In this document: piece after piece, positions 26,681 to 35,546 of the stretch
Layout of the letters: the number at the start of each line of letters is the position of its first letter
Position numbering within the stretch: the stretch's first letter is position 1
Assembly (NCBI GenBank): GCA_024231955.1
Contig: JAAEPZ010000591.1
Coordinates: 1 to 64,000 of the forward strand
Length of the DNA stretch: 64,000 nucleotides
Direction of reading: 5' to 3'
Source: a bacterium
Lineage (GTDB): Bacteria; Krumholzibacteriota; Krumholzibacteriia; JACNKJ01
Position numbers and translations under genes: made by a program
The notes under the pieces: model-generated
What the model was told of the DNA's origin: nothing
Database searches by the model: none
The model's input: only the letters and a program-made list of their open reading frames with translations

Positions 26681-27232
26681 CTACTTGCCCAGCAGCGCTC
26701 TGTGCAGGATCCGGTCTTTCCGCTCCAGTACCTTGAATCCGACCCGCTCGGCGGCGTTCACCGACCTGTCGAAGGCGACCGTCGAGACGTGTCCGCCGGG
26801 TTCGACTATCAGCAGCTTGGCATCGGCCTTGAGCGCACCGTATATCTCGGCGAAGAGCTTGGTCGCGTCGGGCACTTCGTGGACAACCGCATAGGCCAGA
26901 GCGAAGTCGATCCGTTCGCCCCATTGCGACAGCTCCAGCGACTCGCCTGTGCAGACTATCGTCTCCAGGCGCTCGCTCAGCCGGGCGCGGCTGGCTCGTT
27001 TTTTCAGCGCGGCGATCATCTCGGGCTGGAGGTCCACGCAGACCACCTTGCCCTCCTCCCCGACCATTTCGGCCAGGGGCAGGCTGAAGAAGCCCATCGC
27101 GCAGCCGACATCCAGTGTCGTCATGCCCGATTGCACATGGGGGGCGAGCAGCCTGATCGGATTCTGAAAGAGCTTCCGCAGAGGGCTGATCAACAAGCGA
27201 CCCACCCAGACGGGACAAACGTGTTCTGCCAT
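26681..27232 (-). CDS. Class I SAM-dependent methyltransferase
   Basis: A 183-residue cytosolic enzyme starting at the ATG at 27232, with GGAGG 7 bases upstream; the longer frame to 27286 is not needed. Motif I 'TTLDVGCAMGFFSLPLAEMV' (about 37-56) binds S-adenosylmethionine, and the acidic ribose contact follows in 'GKVVCVDLQPEM'. 'FALAYAVVHEVPDATKLFAE' is the motif IV region, and 'LLIVEPGGHVS' the post-motif. Overall it resembles small-molecule methyltransferases of the UbiE/ArsM-like type. The substrate cannot be inferred. It diverges from the dehydratase gene, 148 bases apart. Confidence 0.88.
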   Translation of the reverse strand: MAEHVCPVWVGRLLISPLRKLFQNPIRLLAPHVQSGMTTLDVGCAMGFFSLPLAEMVGEEGKVVCVDLQPEMIAALKKRASRARLSERLETIVCTGESLELSQWGERIDFALAYAVVHEVPDATKLFAEIYGALKADAKLLIVEPGGHVSTVAFDRSVNAAERVGFKVLERKDRILHRALLGK

Positions 27233-27380
27233 GACGACACCTCCAATCTCCGATTCTAGACCGTCGCCCTGTCCTGTCAATGGCAACCGTCATCCCCAAC
27301 TCCCGAGACGGATCTTCCACCACGCGGTCATCTCCGTTACACTCCCCGCGAGATGATACCCGCTCTGCAATGGAGGCGCC

Positions 27381-28355
27381 ATGAATCGGGAACCGGATAT
27401 CCAGGAGATCAGACGTACGGCCGAGCGGCTGCGGCCGCACATCCACCGCACGCCCGTGCTCACCTGCTCGTGGCTCGACGGGCTGTGCGGAGCCGAACTC
27501 CACTTCAAGTGTGAGAATTTCCAGAAGGCCGGCGCCTTCAAGATCAGAGGAGCGCTGAACGCGGTCCTCAGTCTTACCGACGACGAAGCCGCGCGGGGTG
27601 TGGTCACCCACTCCTCGGGCAACTTCGGCGCGGCGCTGGCGCTGGCGGCGCGGATCCGCGGCATCAGGGCCACGGTGGTCATGCCCTCCAACTCGACCCG
27701 GATCAAGGTAGATGCAGTGACCGGCTACGGCGCGCAGGTCGAACTCTGCGAGCCGACCCTCCAGGCGCGCGAAGCGGGTGCCGAGCGGGTGTTGGTCGAA
27801 ACGGGCGGCACGCTGCTGCACCCCTACGACGACTACCGGATCATCGCCGGGCAGGGGACTGCCGCGTTGGAGCTGTGTCTGGATTGTCCCGACCTTGACA
27901 TCGTCATCGCCCCGGTCGGCGGCGGCGGGCTGCTCGGCGGGACGGCCATCGCCACGCGGGCGCTTCTCCCTGCCGCGCGGGTGCTGGCCGGTGAACCCGC
28001 GGCTGCCGATGATGCTTACCGCTCCCTGCAGGCGGGGGAGCTGATCCCCCAGACGGGGACGATGACCATCGCCGATGGCCTGCGCACCTCCCTCGGCGCG
28101 CGCAATTTCCCCATCATACACAGGCTGGTCGATCGCATTATCCTGATGAGCGAGAGTGCGATCGTCGAGGCGATGCGTCTGATCTGGGAGCGGATGAAGA
28201 TCGTGGTGGAGCCGTCGGCGGCCGTGACCCTGGCGGCGATCCTCACCGAACCGGAGTTGTTCGCCGGACGCAGGGTAGGGCTGATCATTTCAGGAGGGAA
28301 CGTCGATCTGGCCGCGCTCCCCTTCACCGATCGAGATGAGGGGCGCGCCCGCTAG
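27381..28355 (+). CDS. Threonine/serine dehydratase family PLP enzyme
   Basis: A 324-residue fold-type II PLP enzyme. The Schiff-base lysine is K54 in 'FQKAGAFKIRGALNA'; the substrate loop reads S78-S-G-N-F-G83, with Phe-Gly replacing the usual His-Ala/Gly; the phosphate-binding glycine loop is G181-G-G-G-L; the pyridine-N contact Ser lies in 'LIISGGNVD' near the end. There is no C-terminal ACT regulatory domain, so it resembles catabolic threonine ammonia-lyases, serine racemases or hydroxyaspartate ammonia-lyases rather than biosynthetic IlvA. GGAGG lies 4 bases before the ATG. Its stop overlaps the stop of the opposite-strand regulator gene by 4 bases (28352-28355). Confidence 0.9.
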   Translation: MNREPDIQEIRRTAERLRPHIHRTPVLTCSWLDGLCGAELHFKCENFQKAGAFKIRGALNAVLSLTDDEAARGVVTHSSGNFGAALALAARIRGIRATVVMPSNSTRIKVDAVTGYGAQVELCEPTLQAREAGAERVLVETGGTLLHPYDDYRIIAGQGTAALELCLDCPDLDIVIAPVGGGGLLGGTAIATRALLPAARVLAGEPAAADDAYRSLQAGELIPQTGTMTIADGLRTSLGARNFPIIHRLVDRIILMSESAIVEAMRLIWERMKIVVEPSAAVTLAAILTEPELFAGRRVGLIISGGNVDLAALPFTDRDEGRAR

Positions 28356-30607
28356 AAGTTCTCGATACCCAAGATGTCGCTCTCCTGACGCGCAGTACGT
28401 CCGAAGAGAATCCGCATACCGTCGGGATGCACATCGATGCTGAAGTCGTCATGGCTCGTGGTGGTCAGCACGGGCATCTTCTTGCCCGAGTCGAAGCTGT
28501 GGAAGTCCAGGGTGTACTCCTGCGCCTTCACGCTCTCCTTATGACAGTAAAAGATCCCCTCGGAGCTGATATCCCAGTCGAGAAGTTGCTCACCCTCGAG
28601 ATCGATCACCTGTTCGGACTCGCCGCCCGTTGAGGGCATACTCCACAAATTGCCGTTCGCGTTGCTGCTCGAGTAGTAGAGCAGCCGGCCGTCGGGCGAT
28701 TCCTGCGCCTGATTGCCGCCGTTGAAGGTGATCTGCCGCGCGTCACCCCCGATGATCGAGCGCTTCCAGATCTGCGATTCACCCGTAACGTGGCTTCTGA
28801 AGTAGATCCACTGACCATCCGCCGACCAACTGGTGATGTCCTCGTGGTCGCCCGGTGGGGTCAGTATCGTCAGCTCCTCGGTGAACAGGTCAAGCAGGCA
28901 GATCCGTCTGTTGCCGCCCACATGATTCGAGAAGGCGAGCAAGCTGTCGTTGGGTGCCCAGAAAGGGTTGTGGACCCACACGCCGGTGAATTGGGTCATC
29001 TGGCGGGCGTGACTTCCGTCGCTCTCGGCGATCCAGATCTGCGGCTCGCCGCTCCGCTCGGAGACGAAGGCGATACGGGTGCCGTCATTGGAGTAGGATG
29101 CGCTGGCATCAAAGCGCGAGGAGGCGATCAGCATGTGCTCGGAACTGGCGGTGGAGCTGTCGCTGGGGGCATACTCCCAGATGTTCTTCTCCTCATTAGA
29201 CTCTGTGAAGGCCAGGATATTGGCGTCCCGGGCCATGGCCAGGTAGGTCAGGGAGGTCTTGCTGGCCGATATGAGGTTGGGGGCGCCGCCGTCCAGGGGC
29301 AGCTCCCACAGGCCGTCGGAGGCTGTGAATATGAGTTTGTCCGGCTCATAACCCCAGGCGATATCACCGATCAGACGGTCGCCGACCTTGAATATTTTGA
29401 CAATCCCCCCTTTCGTCGGGATGGTCGCAATCGACAACCCGTCGTCTCTGGAGCGAACGAAGGCGATGCGGCTGCCGTCGGGGGAGAAGCAGGGGCGGGA
29501 GTCGAAGTGCGAGCTCTTCTCCGGTGTGGTCAACCGGGTTACCTCTTTGGTGGCCAGTGACATGAGGAAAATCGCGTGCGCGCCGCTGCGACGGGTGGGG
29601 GCGGTGAAAGCCAGCCGCTTGCCGTCGGGGGAAAAACTGGGCGTCAGGGGGACCTGATCGAGAATGGGATCGACCAGTTTCCGCTCATTGCCGCCGGTGG
29701 CCGGGACCATGAATATGCCGGAGTCGTCGCCGGCGATGCGGCAGAAGGCGATGTGCCGCGAATCGTGGGACCAGGCGGGGAAGAAATAGAACCCGTCGAT
29801 ATGGGTGATCCGCAGCGCCTGTTCGGCGCCGATCACCTTGACGTATACCGCCTGGTCCTGACCATTGCCGCTATCCCATACAAATGAGAGGCGGTCTCCG
29901 GCGGGAGAGAGGGCCGGGAACTCCTCTGTGCCCGGGAAGCTGGTCAGGAGGAGCGAGGTCGGGATCGTCGGCGATATGACCGGTGGGGATTCCGGCCGCA
30001 GGCCCTTGATCAGCAGGAAAACGATCGCAACAGCCGCAATCCCGAAGCCCAGAAGTCCAAACAGCCGGGTCAACCGGGTCGTATGGGTGGGGCGCGGCGT
30101 CGGGGAAACGTGAACAGTCGATGTCGCCTGCGGGGGGTGTTGGGGGGGCGCCATGTTCCGAGGTGAATCCTGTGCTACTGGAGGTTCCGGTTCCGCCTGC
30201 ACGGGCGGAGCGATCCGACTCTCCGGCATGGGTTCAGGATCCGGCGTCAGGTCGGGCGGACGGATCTCGGCCAGTATCTGATACCCTTTTTTGGGGATGG
30301 TCTCTATATAGGTGGGGCGGCGCGGATCATCGCCGAACACCTTGCGCAGCTCGGAGATCGCACGGGTCAGCGACTCCTCCACGACAATACTGTCGGGCCA
30401 GACGGCATCCATCAACTCGCGGCGACTGACCACTCCGGGATTTTCCACCAAAAATACCAGGACCTGCATGAACTTGTCGGGAATCCGCTGTTCATCATCG
30501 CCCCTGCATATGCGGTTCAAATCAGGTTGGACCAGCCAGTCATCACCGAGAATGAAGCCCTGGGGATGGGGTTTCCCCGGATTCGGTGTATGTGAATCAT
30601 TTCGCAT
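28352..30607 (-). CDS. CadC-like membrane transcriptional regulator with PD40 sensor
   Basis: A 751-residue protein of three parts. Residues 15-115 are an OmpR/CadC-type winged helix: 'DKFMQVLVFLVENPGVVSRR', 'ELMDAVWPDSIVVEESLTRA', 'ISELRKVFGDDPRRPTYIET' and 'IPKKGYQIL' are nearly the family consensus. A proline-rich cytosolic linker leads to one transmembrane helix at 183-203. The rest (about 215-751) is a periplasmic TolB/PD40 beta-propeller with repeats such as 'FPALSPAGDRLSFVWDSG', 'PSFSPDGKRLAFTAP', 'PCFSPDGSRIAFVRSRDDG' and 'ASYSNDGTRIAFVSERSG'. The architecture implies direct sensing across the inner membrane without phosphorylation. It diverges from the 30835 operon, its likeliest target. 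Confidence 0.92.
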   Translation of the reverse strand: MRNDSHTPNPGKPHPQGFILGDDWLVQPDLNRICRGDDEQRIPDKFMQVLVFLVENPGVVSRRELMDAVWPDSIVVEESLTRAISELRKVFGDDPRRPTYIETIPKKGYQILAEIRPPDLTPDPEPMPESRIAPPVQAEPEPPVAQDSPRNMAPPQHPPQATSTVHVSPTPRPTHTTRLTRLFGLLGFGIAAVAIVFLLIKGLRPESPPVISPTIPTSLLLTSFPGTEEFPALSPAGDRLSFVWDSGNGQDQAVYVKVIGAEQALRITHIDGFYFFPAWSHDSRHIAFCRIAGDDSGIFMVPATGGNERKLVDPILDQVPLTPSFSPDGKRLAFTAPTRRSGAHAIFLMSLATKEVTRLTTPEKSSHFDSRPCFSPDGSRIAFVRSRDDGLSIATIPTKGGIVKIFKVGDRLIGDIAWGYEPDKLIFTASDGLWELPLDGGAPNLISASKTSLTYLAMARDANILAFTESNEEKNIWEYAPSDSSTASSEHMLIASSRFDASASYSNDGTRIAFVSERSGEPQIWIAESDGSHARQMTQFTGVWVHNPFWAPNDSLLAFSNHVGGNRRICLLDLFTEELTILTPPGDHEDITSWSADGQWIYFRSHVTGESQIWKRSIIGGDARQITFNGGNQAQESPDGRLLYYSSSNANGNLWSMPSTGGESEQVIDLEGEQLLDWDISSEGIFYCHKESVKAQEYTLDFHSFDSGKKMPVLTTTSHDDFSIDVHPDGMRILFGRTARQESDILGIENF

Positions 30608-30834
30608 GCGCGGCCTGTTACGTCTCCAGTTTCAAGAAGTTATCCGAAGATTAGCATAACATTAGGTGGATTTCAGTACTTCCACTCAGGGTTTCGCTAT
30701 CTTTGCCATGTTCCTTTGAAGACGTGTCGGGTCGGTGAAATCTTCGGAGGCCTTCCGCGAGAATTTTTCCCCCCAGGATTCCTTTCGCGAAAGGACGCCG
30801 GCCTGACACTTTTGTTTCCCCCGAGAGGATCATT

Positions 30835-32715
30835 ATGAAAAACGCCATCCTTGTCAAATCATTGCTGCTCGTAATGGTGTGTGGTTGCATGTTTTTCCCG
30901 ATTCGAGCCTGTGCCGACGAGGTATTGACCAATTTCGAGTCGGATGAATGGGTTCTCTACAATGCCGAGGTTGTTGAGCACCTGGGTCGCAAGTGCCTGA
31001 TCGGCAGCGCCTACATGCCGAACATCAACTTCGAGAACGGGATCATCGAGTTCGATATAGCCGTAACCGGGGCCCGCTCCTATCCCGGGATCTCGATCCG
31101 GGGTACATCCCAGCTTGATTACGAGCATTTCTACATCCGCCCCCATCTGCACAACCTGCCCGATGGTTTACAGTATACCTCCAATTTCGGTGGGGCCTCC
31201 GGTTGGCAGCTCTATAATGGTGCCGGTTACTCGGCTACCATCCCGATTCCCCATGACGAATGGATCCATATCCGCCTGGAGATTCTGGGCAAACGGGCCA
31301 GAATCTTCTACGGCGAGGGCGATACGCCTGATCTGGTGATCAACGATCTTAAACATGATGTCCGGCAGGGGCCGATCGGAATCCTGTCCAATCGCAACAT
31401 GGCCGCCTGCTTCTCGAATTTCCGTGTCACCGTGACGGATGATCTGAACTTCGGGCCCGCGCCTGTGGAACGCGAGCCCAGGGGGATGATCACCGAGTGG
31501 GATCTGTCACAGCCATTCAAGGCCGCGGCCCTCAAGCTGGACGCCTATCCGGACAAGGGTGTTCTGAAAACGGTCGAGTGGAGCAGCGTGTCCGCCGAAG
31601 CGGGCGGATTGCTGGATATTTCGCGCCACGTGCGACGGAGCGTCACCGGCGAGGCCGATGTGGTACTGCTCAAGACGACGATCAACGCCGCCAGGGGCGG
31701 GTTGCACCAGTACGCTTTCGGCTACAGCGATGTCGTTACCGTCTTCCTCAACGGCAAGCCCCTTTTCACCGGCAATGCCAGCTATCGGTCCCGCTCCCTG
31801 AATTTCGCGGGCATCATCAGTCCGAATGATGTTCTGCACCTCCCTCTGAAGCGGGGGGACAACGAGCTGCTGGTGGTTCTGGCCGAGATCTTCGGCGGCT
31901 GGGGGCTGATCGTACAGGATATGGATGACGATCTCCTGCCCGCGGGGGCGAAACAGGTCTGGCAGCACGAGACGACCTTCCGCTCACCCGAGTGCGCCCT
32001 TTACGATGCGGCGCGGGACATCCTCTACGTGACGAATTACTTCAGCGGCGGCAACGAGTTCATCTCGCGGGTCAGACTGGACGGCGAAGTGGAGGATCTC
32101 GAATGGATCTCCGGCCTGGTTCGCCCCACCGGGTTGTTCATCGAGGGGGATACGCTGTGGGCCGTCGATCGCACCAACCTGATCAAGATCGATATTGTCG
32201 CCGGGACGATCTTGGAGCGGATCCCCGTGCCTGGTGCGGCTTTCCCCAATGACGTCTCGGGCGATGCCGTCGGGAATCTTTACGTGTCCGATACCGACGG
32301 CGGCAAGCTCTACCGTTATACCGGCGGTGCGTTCGAGATCTGGCTTGAGGGTGAAGATGTCTCTCAGCCCAACGGCATGCTCGTCGACGGCAACCGGCTG
32401 CTCTACGGCAATGGCGGCGACGGTTGTCTGAAATCCGCCGATCTCAGGACCAAAGAGGTCCGCACCGTCTTTGCGCTCGGTGATGGAGCCAATCCCGATG
32501 GCCTGCGTCCCGATGGCCGCGGCGGCTACCTTGTGTCCGACTTCAATAACCGGATCTTTCATGTCAGCTCAACCGGCGAGGGGACGCTGCTCTTCGACAC
32601 CTCCTCCTCGCACGGGTTCAGCGCCGATTTCGAATACATCCCGGATGAGGGGCTGATCGTCGTTCCCGGTCTCTACGACAATAAACTGACCGCCTACAAG
32701 GTCCGGCAGTTCTAG
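30835..32715 (+). CDS. Exported LamG-like / SMP-30-like beta-propeller protein
   Basis: A 626-residue protein with a signal peptide ending near residue 28 (RACA-DE). Residues about 30-195 resemble a concanavalin/LamG-like jelly roll of the glycan-binding type: 'GIIEFDIAVTGARSYPGISI', 'DEWIHIRLEILGKRARIFYG'. A second beta-sandwich lies at 215-360. Residues about 370-626 form an SMP-30/gluconolactonase-like propeller with 'SPECALYDAARDILYVTNYF', 'NDVSGDAVGNLYVSDTDGGK', 'QPNGMLVDGNRLLYGNGGDG' and 'PDGLRPDGRGGYLVSDFNNR'. Catalysis is not certain. It is first in an operon with the S41 protease (1 base downstream) and the LolA-like gene. Confidence 0.8.
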   Translation: MKNAILVKSLLLVMVCGCMFFPIRACADEVLTNFESDEWVLYNAEVVEHLGRKCLIGSAYMPNINFENGIIEFDIAVTGARSYPGISIRGTSQLDYEHFYIRPHLHNLPDGLQYTSNFGGASGWQLYNGAGYSATIPIPHDEWIHIRLEILGKRARIFYGEGDTPDLVINDLKHDVRQGPIGILSNRNMAACFSNFRVTVTDDLNFGPAPVEREPRGMITEWDLSQPFKAAALKLDAYPDKGVLKTVEWSSVSAEAGGLLDISRHVRRSVTGEADVVLLKTTINAARGGLHQYAFGYSDVVTVFLNGKPLFTGNASYRSRSLNFAGIISPNDVLHLPLKRGDNELLVVLAEIFGGWGLIVQDMDDDLLPAGAKQVWQHETTFRSPECALYDAARDILYVTNYFSGGNEFISRVRLDGEVEDLEWISGLVRPTGLFIEGDTLWAVDRTNLIKIDIVAGTILERIPVPGAAFPNDVSGDAVGNLYVSDTDGGKLYRYTGGAFEIWLEGEDVSQPNGMLVDGNRLLYGNGGDGCLKSADLRTKEVRTVFALGDGANPDGLRPDGRGGYLVSDFNNRIFHVSSTGEGTLLFDTSSSHGFSADFEYIPDEGLIVVPGLYDNKLTAYKVRQF

Positions 32716-32716
32716 C

Positions 32717-34195
32717 ATGTTACGGGCAAACGGCATTCGGGAGTTTATTCGGATGGTTGTGGGATCCCACAACGCTTCCCCGGTTTCCCCACGCGCGAGC
32801 GTGAGCAGAGTTGCCTTGCACATCGGCACTCTCCTTTTTGCGCTCGCGTTTCCCCTGCTTGGGGGTGGTTGCTCTTCGACCCTGCGGACTGCTTGTACTG
32901 CAGATGCCGATGCACCAGCCCCCAGGCTTTTGACTTCCGAGCAGACCGAACTGAATGTCGCCTCCTTCGAGCAGGTCTGGCGGACAATCCGCGATACCTA
33001 CTGGGATAAAGAGCTGGAGGGGCTGGATTGGGCGGCAATCCATGAGGAGTATCTGCCCCGAATCGAGCAGGCGGCCACGATGGCCGAGGTTCAGAGCGAT
33101 CTGAGCGAGATGCTCGCGCTATTGGGGAAGTCCCACTTCGGCATCTTCCCCTCCGATCTCTATGCCGATGTCGGCAGCAACGATCCGCGAGGTGACGGGA
33201 TCTCGGGCCTAGATATCCGGGTGGTGGACGACCGGGTGTTGGTGGTGACTGTAGATCCCGGCTCCTGCGCGGACCGTGCCGGCATGCGCCCCGGCTGGGA
33301 GATCCTCGCGATCGATGACAAGTTGCTGTCAGAGATCGCCGAACGCCTGGCCGACGAGGAGATGGATAGGCCGGACCGGTATCTGGTGCAGAGTGTCCGC
33401 AGCCGGCTGCGTGGTGCCGTCGGCGAAAACAGGGACCTGTGTCTGATTGATGGTGATGGCGCCGAGGTCGTCCTGTCGCTCACCCTGACCCGGGATGAGC
33501 ATCGACTCGTGCACTTCGGGAACCTGCCGCCCATGCGGATGGATATCGATAGCCGCCGGTTGACCGGCGATCTGGCCTACTTCCGTTTCAGTATTTTCCT
33601 GGACCCGCCACGTCTGATGAGTGAGTTCAACACCTTCATGGCCGCCTCCAGGGATTGTCCCGGCGTCATCATTGATCTGCGGGGCAACCCGGGCGGCATC
33701 GGCGGGTTGGCCACCGGCATGAGTGGCTGGTTCGTGTCCGAGAGGAAGCAGCATCTGGGCAAGATGATCACCCGCACCAGCTCGTTGAACTTCATGATCA
33801 ATCCCAGACCGCGACCCTACGAGGGCGCTCTGGTGATACTGATCGATGAACTGTCCGGCTCAACCTCAGAAATTCTCGCCGGCGGCCTGCAGGAGTTGGG
33901 ACGCGCGCAGGTGGTCGGCCGCCGCAGCGCCGGAGCGGCTCTGCCGTCAAACGTGGATTCCTTGCCCAATGGTGATGGATTTCAGTATGCCGTCGCCAAT
34001 TTCGTCAGCGGCAAGGGTGTCGCGCTTGAGGGGATCGGGGTGATTCCCGATATCGATGTCGGGCCGACCCCGGCGGCTCTTCTCGAGGGGCAGGACCTGA
34101 TCCTGTCGACTGCGATCGATTTGATCCTGAGCGAACGGGGGATCGCCATCGATCTGCCGTCGACCGGCACCACATCGACGGAGGTCGGACGATGA
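32717..34195 (+). CDS. S41-family peptidase lipoprotein (C-terminal processing protease type)
   Basis: A 492-residue protein whose start may instead be the ATG at 32753, which has GGGAG 9 bases upstream. In the longer numbering the lipobox is L-G-G-G-C52, so it is probably lipid-anchored. A helical N-terminal lobe (80-145) and a PDZ domain (about 150-225, 'VDPGSCADRAGMRPGWEILA') precede the S41 core. The nucleophile is S382 in 'DELSGSTSEILAGGLQELGR'. The catalytic Lys expected 25 residues later is replaced by Ala407 ('GRRSAGAALPS'), as in S41 members that use a Ser-His-type site. 'ALEGIGVIPDIDV' closes the domain. Its end overlaps the LolA-like gene by 4 bases. Confidence 0.88.
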   Translation: MLRANGIREFIRMVVGSHNASPVSPRASVSRVALHIGTLLFALAFPLLGGGCSSTLRTACTADADAPAPRLLTSEQTELNVASFEQVWRTIRDTYWDKELEGLDWAAIHEEYLPRIEQAATMAEVQSDLSEMLALLGKSHFGIFPSDLYADVGSNDPRGDGISGLDIRVVDDRVLVVTVDPGSCADRAGMRPGWEILAIDDKLLSEIAERLADEEMDRPDRYLVQSVRSRLRGAVGENRDLCLIDGDGAEVVLSLTLTRDEHRLVHFGNLPPMRMDIDSRRLTGDLAYFRFSIFLDPPRLMSEFNTFMAASRDCPGVIIDLRGNPGGIGGLATGMSGWFVSERKQHLGKMITRTSSLNFMINPRPRPYEGALVILIDELSGSTSEILAGGLQELGRAQVVGRRSAGAALPSNVDSLPNGDGFQYAVANFVSGKGVALEGIGVIPDIDVGPTPAALLEGQDLILSTAIDLILSERGIAIDLPSTGTTSTEVGR

Positions 34196-34980
34196 ATTCC
34201 CGAACCGACGACACCCGGTCGCTGCGGCATTACCTGTGGATTTCGGCACTCCTCGGCCTGTTGCTCCTCTGCGCGGTCGGTGCCGGGGCGAATGGCGTGC
34301 TGCCCGGAGTCGATGAGATCATCGCCCAGTACATCAAAGCCTGTGGCGGACGTGCGGCAATCGAAAAACTGTACAACTGCAAGATGACCGGCACCTTCTC
34401 TATCCCCTCGATGGGGGTCGAGGCGGAACTGATCGAGTATCAGGCCGTGCCCAGATTCGCCTCCACGGTCATCAACTCCATGGCTCTGGGTAAAATCGAA
34501 TCCGGGTGCGATGGTGAGATCTTCTGGGAGAGCTCCTCGATGCACGGCGCCAGGATCCTCAAGGGGGAGAGCCGTACGATCGCCTATCGCGAGTACACAT
34601 TCAATGCGGTGTTTTACTGGCGCGAGCTTTTCGACAAGGTGGAGGTTCTCGGTATTGCCGACGTCAATGGCGAGAAGTGCTACAAGATCGTCTCGACGCC
34701 CGTGGAGGGCTCACCTGTTTACAGCTACTTCAGCACCTCCAGTTTCCTGCTGATCAAGTCCGAGTTGTCCGTTTGCAGCGACCGGGGAGACATCACAATC
34801 GACAGTTACGCCGGGGATTACCGGAACATCGACGATGTCCTGGTGCCCTTCAGGACGAGGGCCATCATCATGGGGATGCAGGAGATCGTACAGGAATACG
34901 ACAGGATAGAATTCAATGTGCAGTTGCCCGAGGGGATTTTCGATCTGCCTCAAGAGATACTGGCGCTGCGCGACATGTAG
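34192..34980 (+). CDS. LolA-like / outer-membrane lipoprotein-sorting-type exported protein
   Basis: A 262-residue exported protein with a signal peptide at residues 15-33 (LLGLLLLCAVGAGA-N). 'DEIIAQYIKACGGRAAIEKL' then 'MTGTFSIPSMGVEAELIEYQ' is the usual opening of the zeta-toxin-free LolA/LppX-like family: one helix followed by an incomplete beta-barrel that cradles a hydrophobic ligand. Later strands include 'KVEVLGIADVNGEKCYKIVS', 'YFSTSSFLLIKSEL', and 'YRNIDDVLVPFRTRAIIMGM'. It overlaps the S41 gene by ATGA, so the two proteins are made together; a lipid or lipoprotein-handling role in the envelope is inferred. It is the last gene before the tandem hairpins. Confidence 0.75.
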   Translation: MNSRTDDTRSLRHYLWISALLGLLLLCAVGAGANGVLPGVDEIIAQYIKACGGRAAIEKLYNCKMTGTFSIPSMGVEAELIEYQAVPRFASTVINSMALGKIESGCDGEIFWESSSMHGARILKGESRTIAYREYTFNAVFYWRELFDKVEVLGIADVNGEKCYKIVSTPVEGSPVYSYFSTSSFLLIKSELSVCSDRGDITIDSYAGDYRNIDDVLVPFRTRAIIMGMQEIVQEYDRIEFNVQLPEGIFDLPQEILALRDM

Positions 34981-35025
34981 CGAATTGATCATCCGGTTGC
35001 GGGGAATCGTGCCGGATGGAGAGAA

Positions 35026-35107
35026 TGCCGAACCAGGTTGTGAAGCGTTAGCTTTAGACGTGGCGAGAGGGTGGCTGACGTTTGAACCTGGTTCGGCAGT
35101 TTTTTTT
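35026..35107 (+). ncRNA. Structured hairpin element, copy 1, ending in a T-run
   Basis: A perfect 14-bp outer stem (35026-35039 with 35085-35098) encloses an 11-bp inner stem (about 35043-35053 with 35073-35083, using three G-U pairs) and a loop containing TAGACGTGGCGAGAGGG. Eight T residues follow (35100-35107), so this copy can work as an intrinsic terminator for the 30835-34980 operon. Copy 2 has the same loop on different inner-stem bases, which indicates selection on the RNA structure. Confidence 0.75.
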
Positions 35108-35143
35108 AAGCGCATGATGAACCGGCTGACGGTTCGCGGTTTT

Positions 35144-35215
35144 GCCGAACCTGATTGCAATGATATTGGCTCTAGACGTGGCGAGAGGGTGGCCAATATC
35201 GGAATCAGGTTCGGT
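35144..35215 (+). ncRNA. Structured hairpin element, copy 2
   Basis: A 13-bp outer stem (35144-35156 with 35203-35215, last pair G-U) and a perfect 9-bp inner stem (GATATTGGC 35162-35170 with 35192-35200) present the loop TAGACGTGGCGAGAGGG, the same as copy 1. The lower stem also shares GCCGAACC with copy 1, while inner pairs differ in a compensatory way. It is followed by GATTTTCTTT, a weaker T-tract. Confidence 0.72.
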
Positions 35216-35322
35216 GATTTTCTTTGTGGTCCCCTGTTCGCCCTGTGAATCGCAGACGATCTGGATACGATTCACACCTTCTCCGCACCCTATTTATATC
35301 TTGTTTGCATACGATTCATCTC

Positions 35323-35351
35323 TTGTTCGCAGTCCGCAACTCAAGTATAAA
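35323..35351 (+). promoter_or_regulatory. Candidate sigma70-type promoter for the propeller gene
   Basis: TTGTTC (35323-35328) and TATAAA (35346-35351) are separated by 17 bases, in an AT-rich patch about 195 bases before the ATG at 35547. This implies a long leader. Identified by eye only. Confidence 0.4.
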
Positions 35352-35546
35352 AGGGGCGGGCCGTTGTGACAGCCGTCATTCGATCCTTGCCCGACTACAA
35401 TGCTCCCGGATTGTCTACAGATGTCGGCGGTACGGGGGACGGACTCCAGGCACAGTCCGGCCCGATACCGTATACAGCTATTGCCTTGGGATCTGATCGA
35501 CGGAGTCCAGCCATGGATAGCGTGTACTATTGTCCCGGAGGATGTA

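Larger units (their letters stand above)
34981..35546. other. Intergenic region with tandem structured hairpins and a promoter
   Basis: About 565 bases with no gene. It contains two long hairpins sharing an identical loop (35026-35107 and 35144-35215), a small hairpin between them (35119-35135), and a sigma70-like promoter (35323-35351) for the next propeller gene. Short open frames across the hairpins are by-products of the repeat. Confidence 0.7.

Noticed and set aside
26652..28121. A 489-codon minus-strand open frame
   Set aside because: It is a shadow: its right half is antisense to the dehydratase gene, and its left half covers the real methyltransferase, which lies in a different frame of the same strand.
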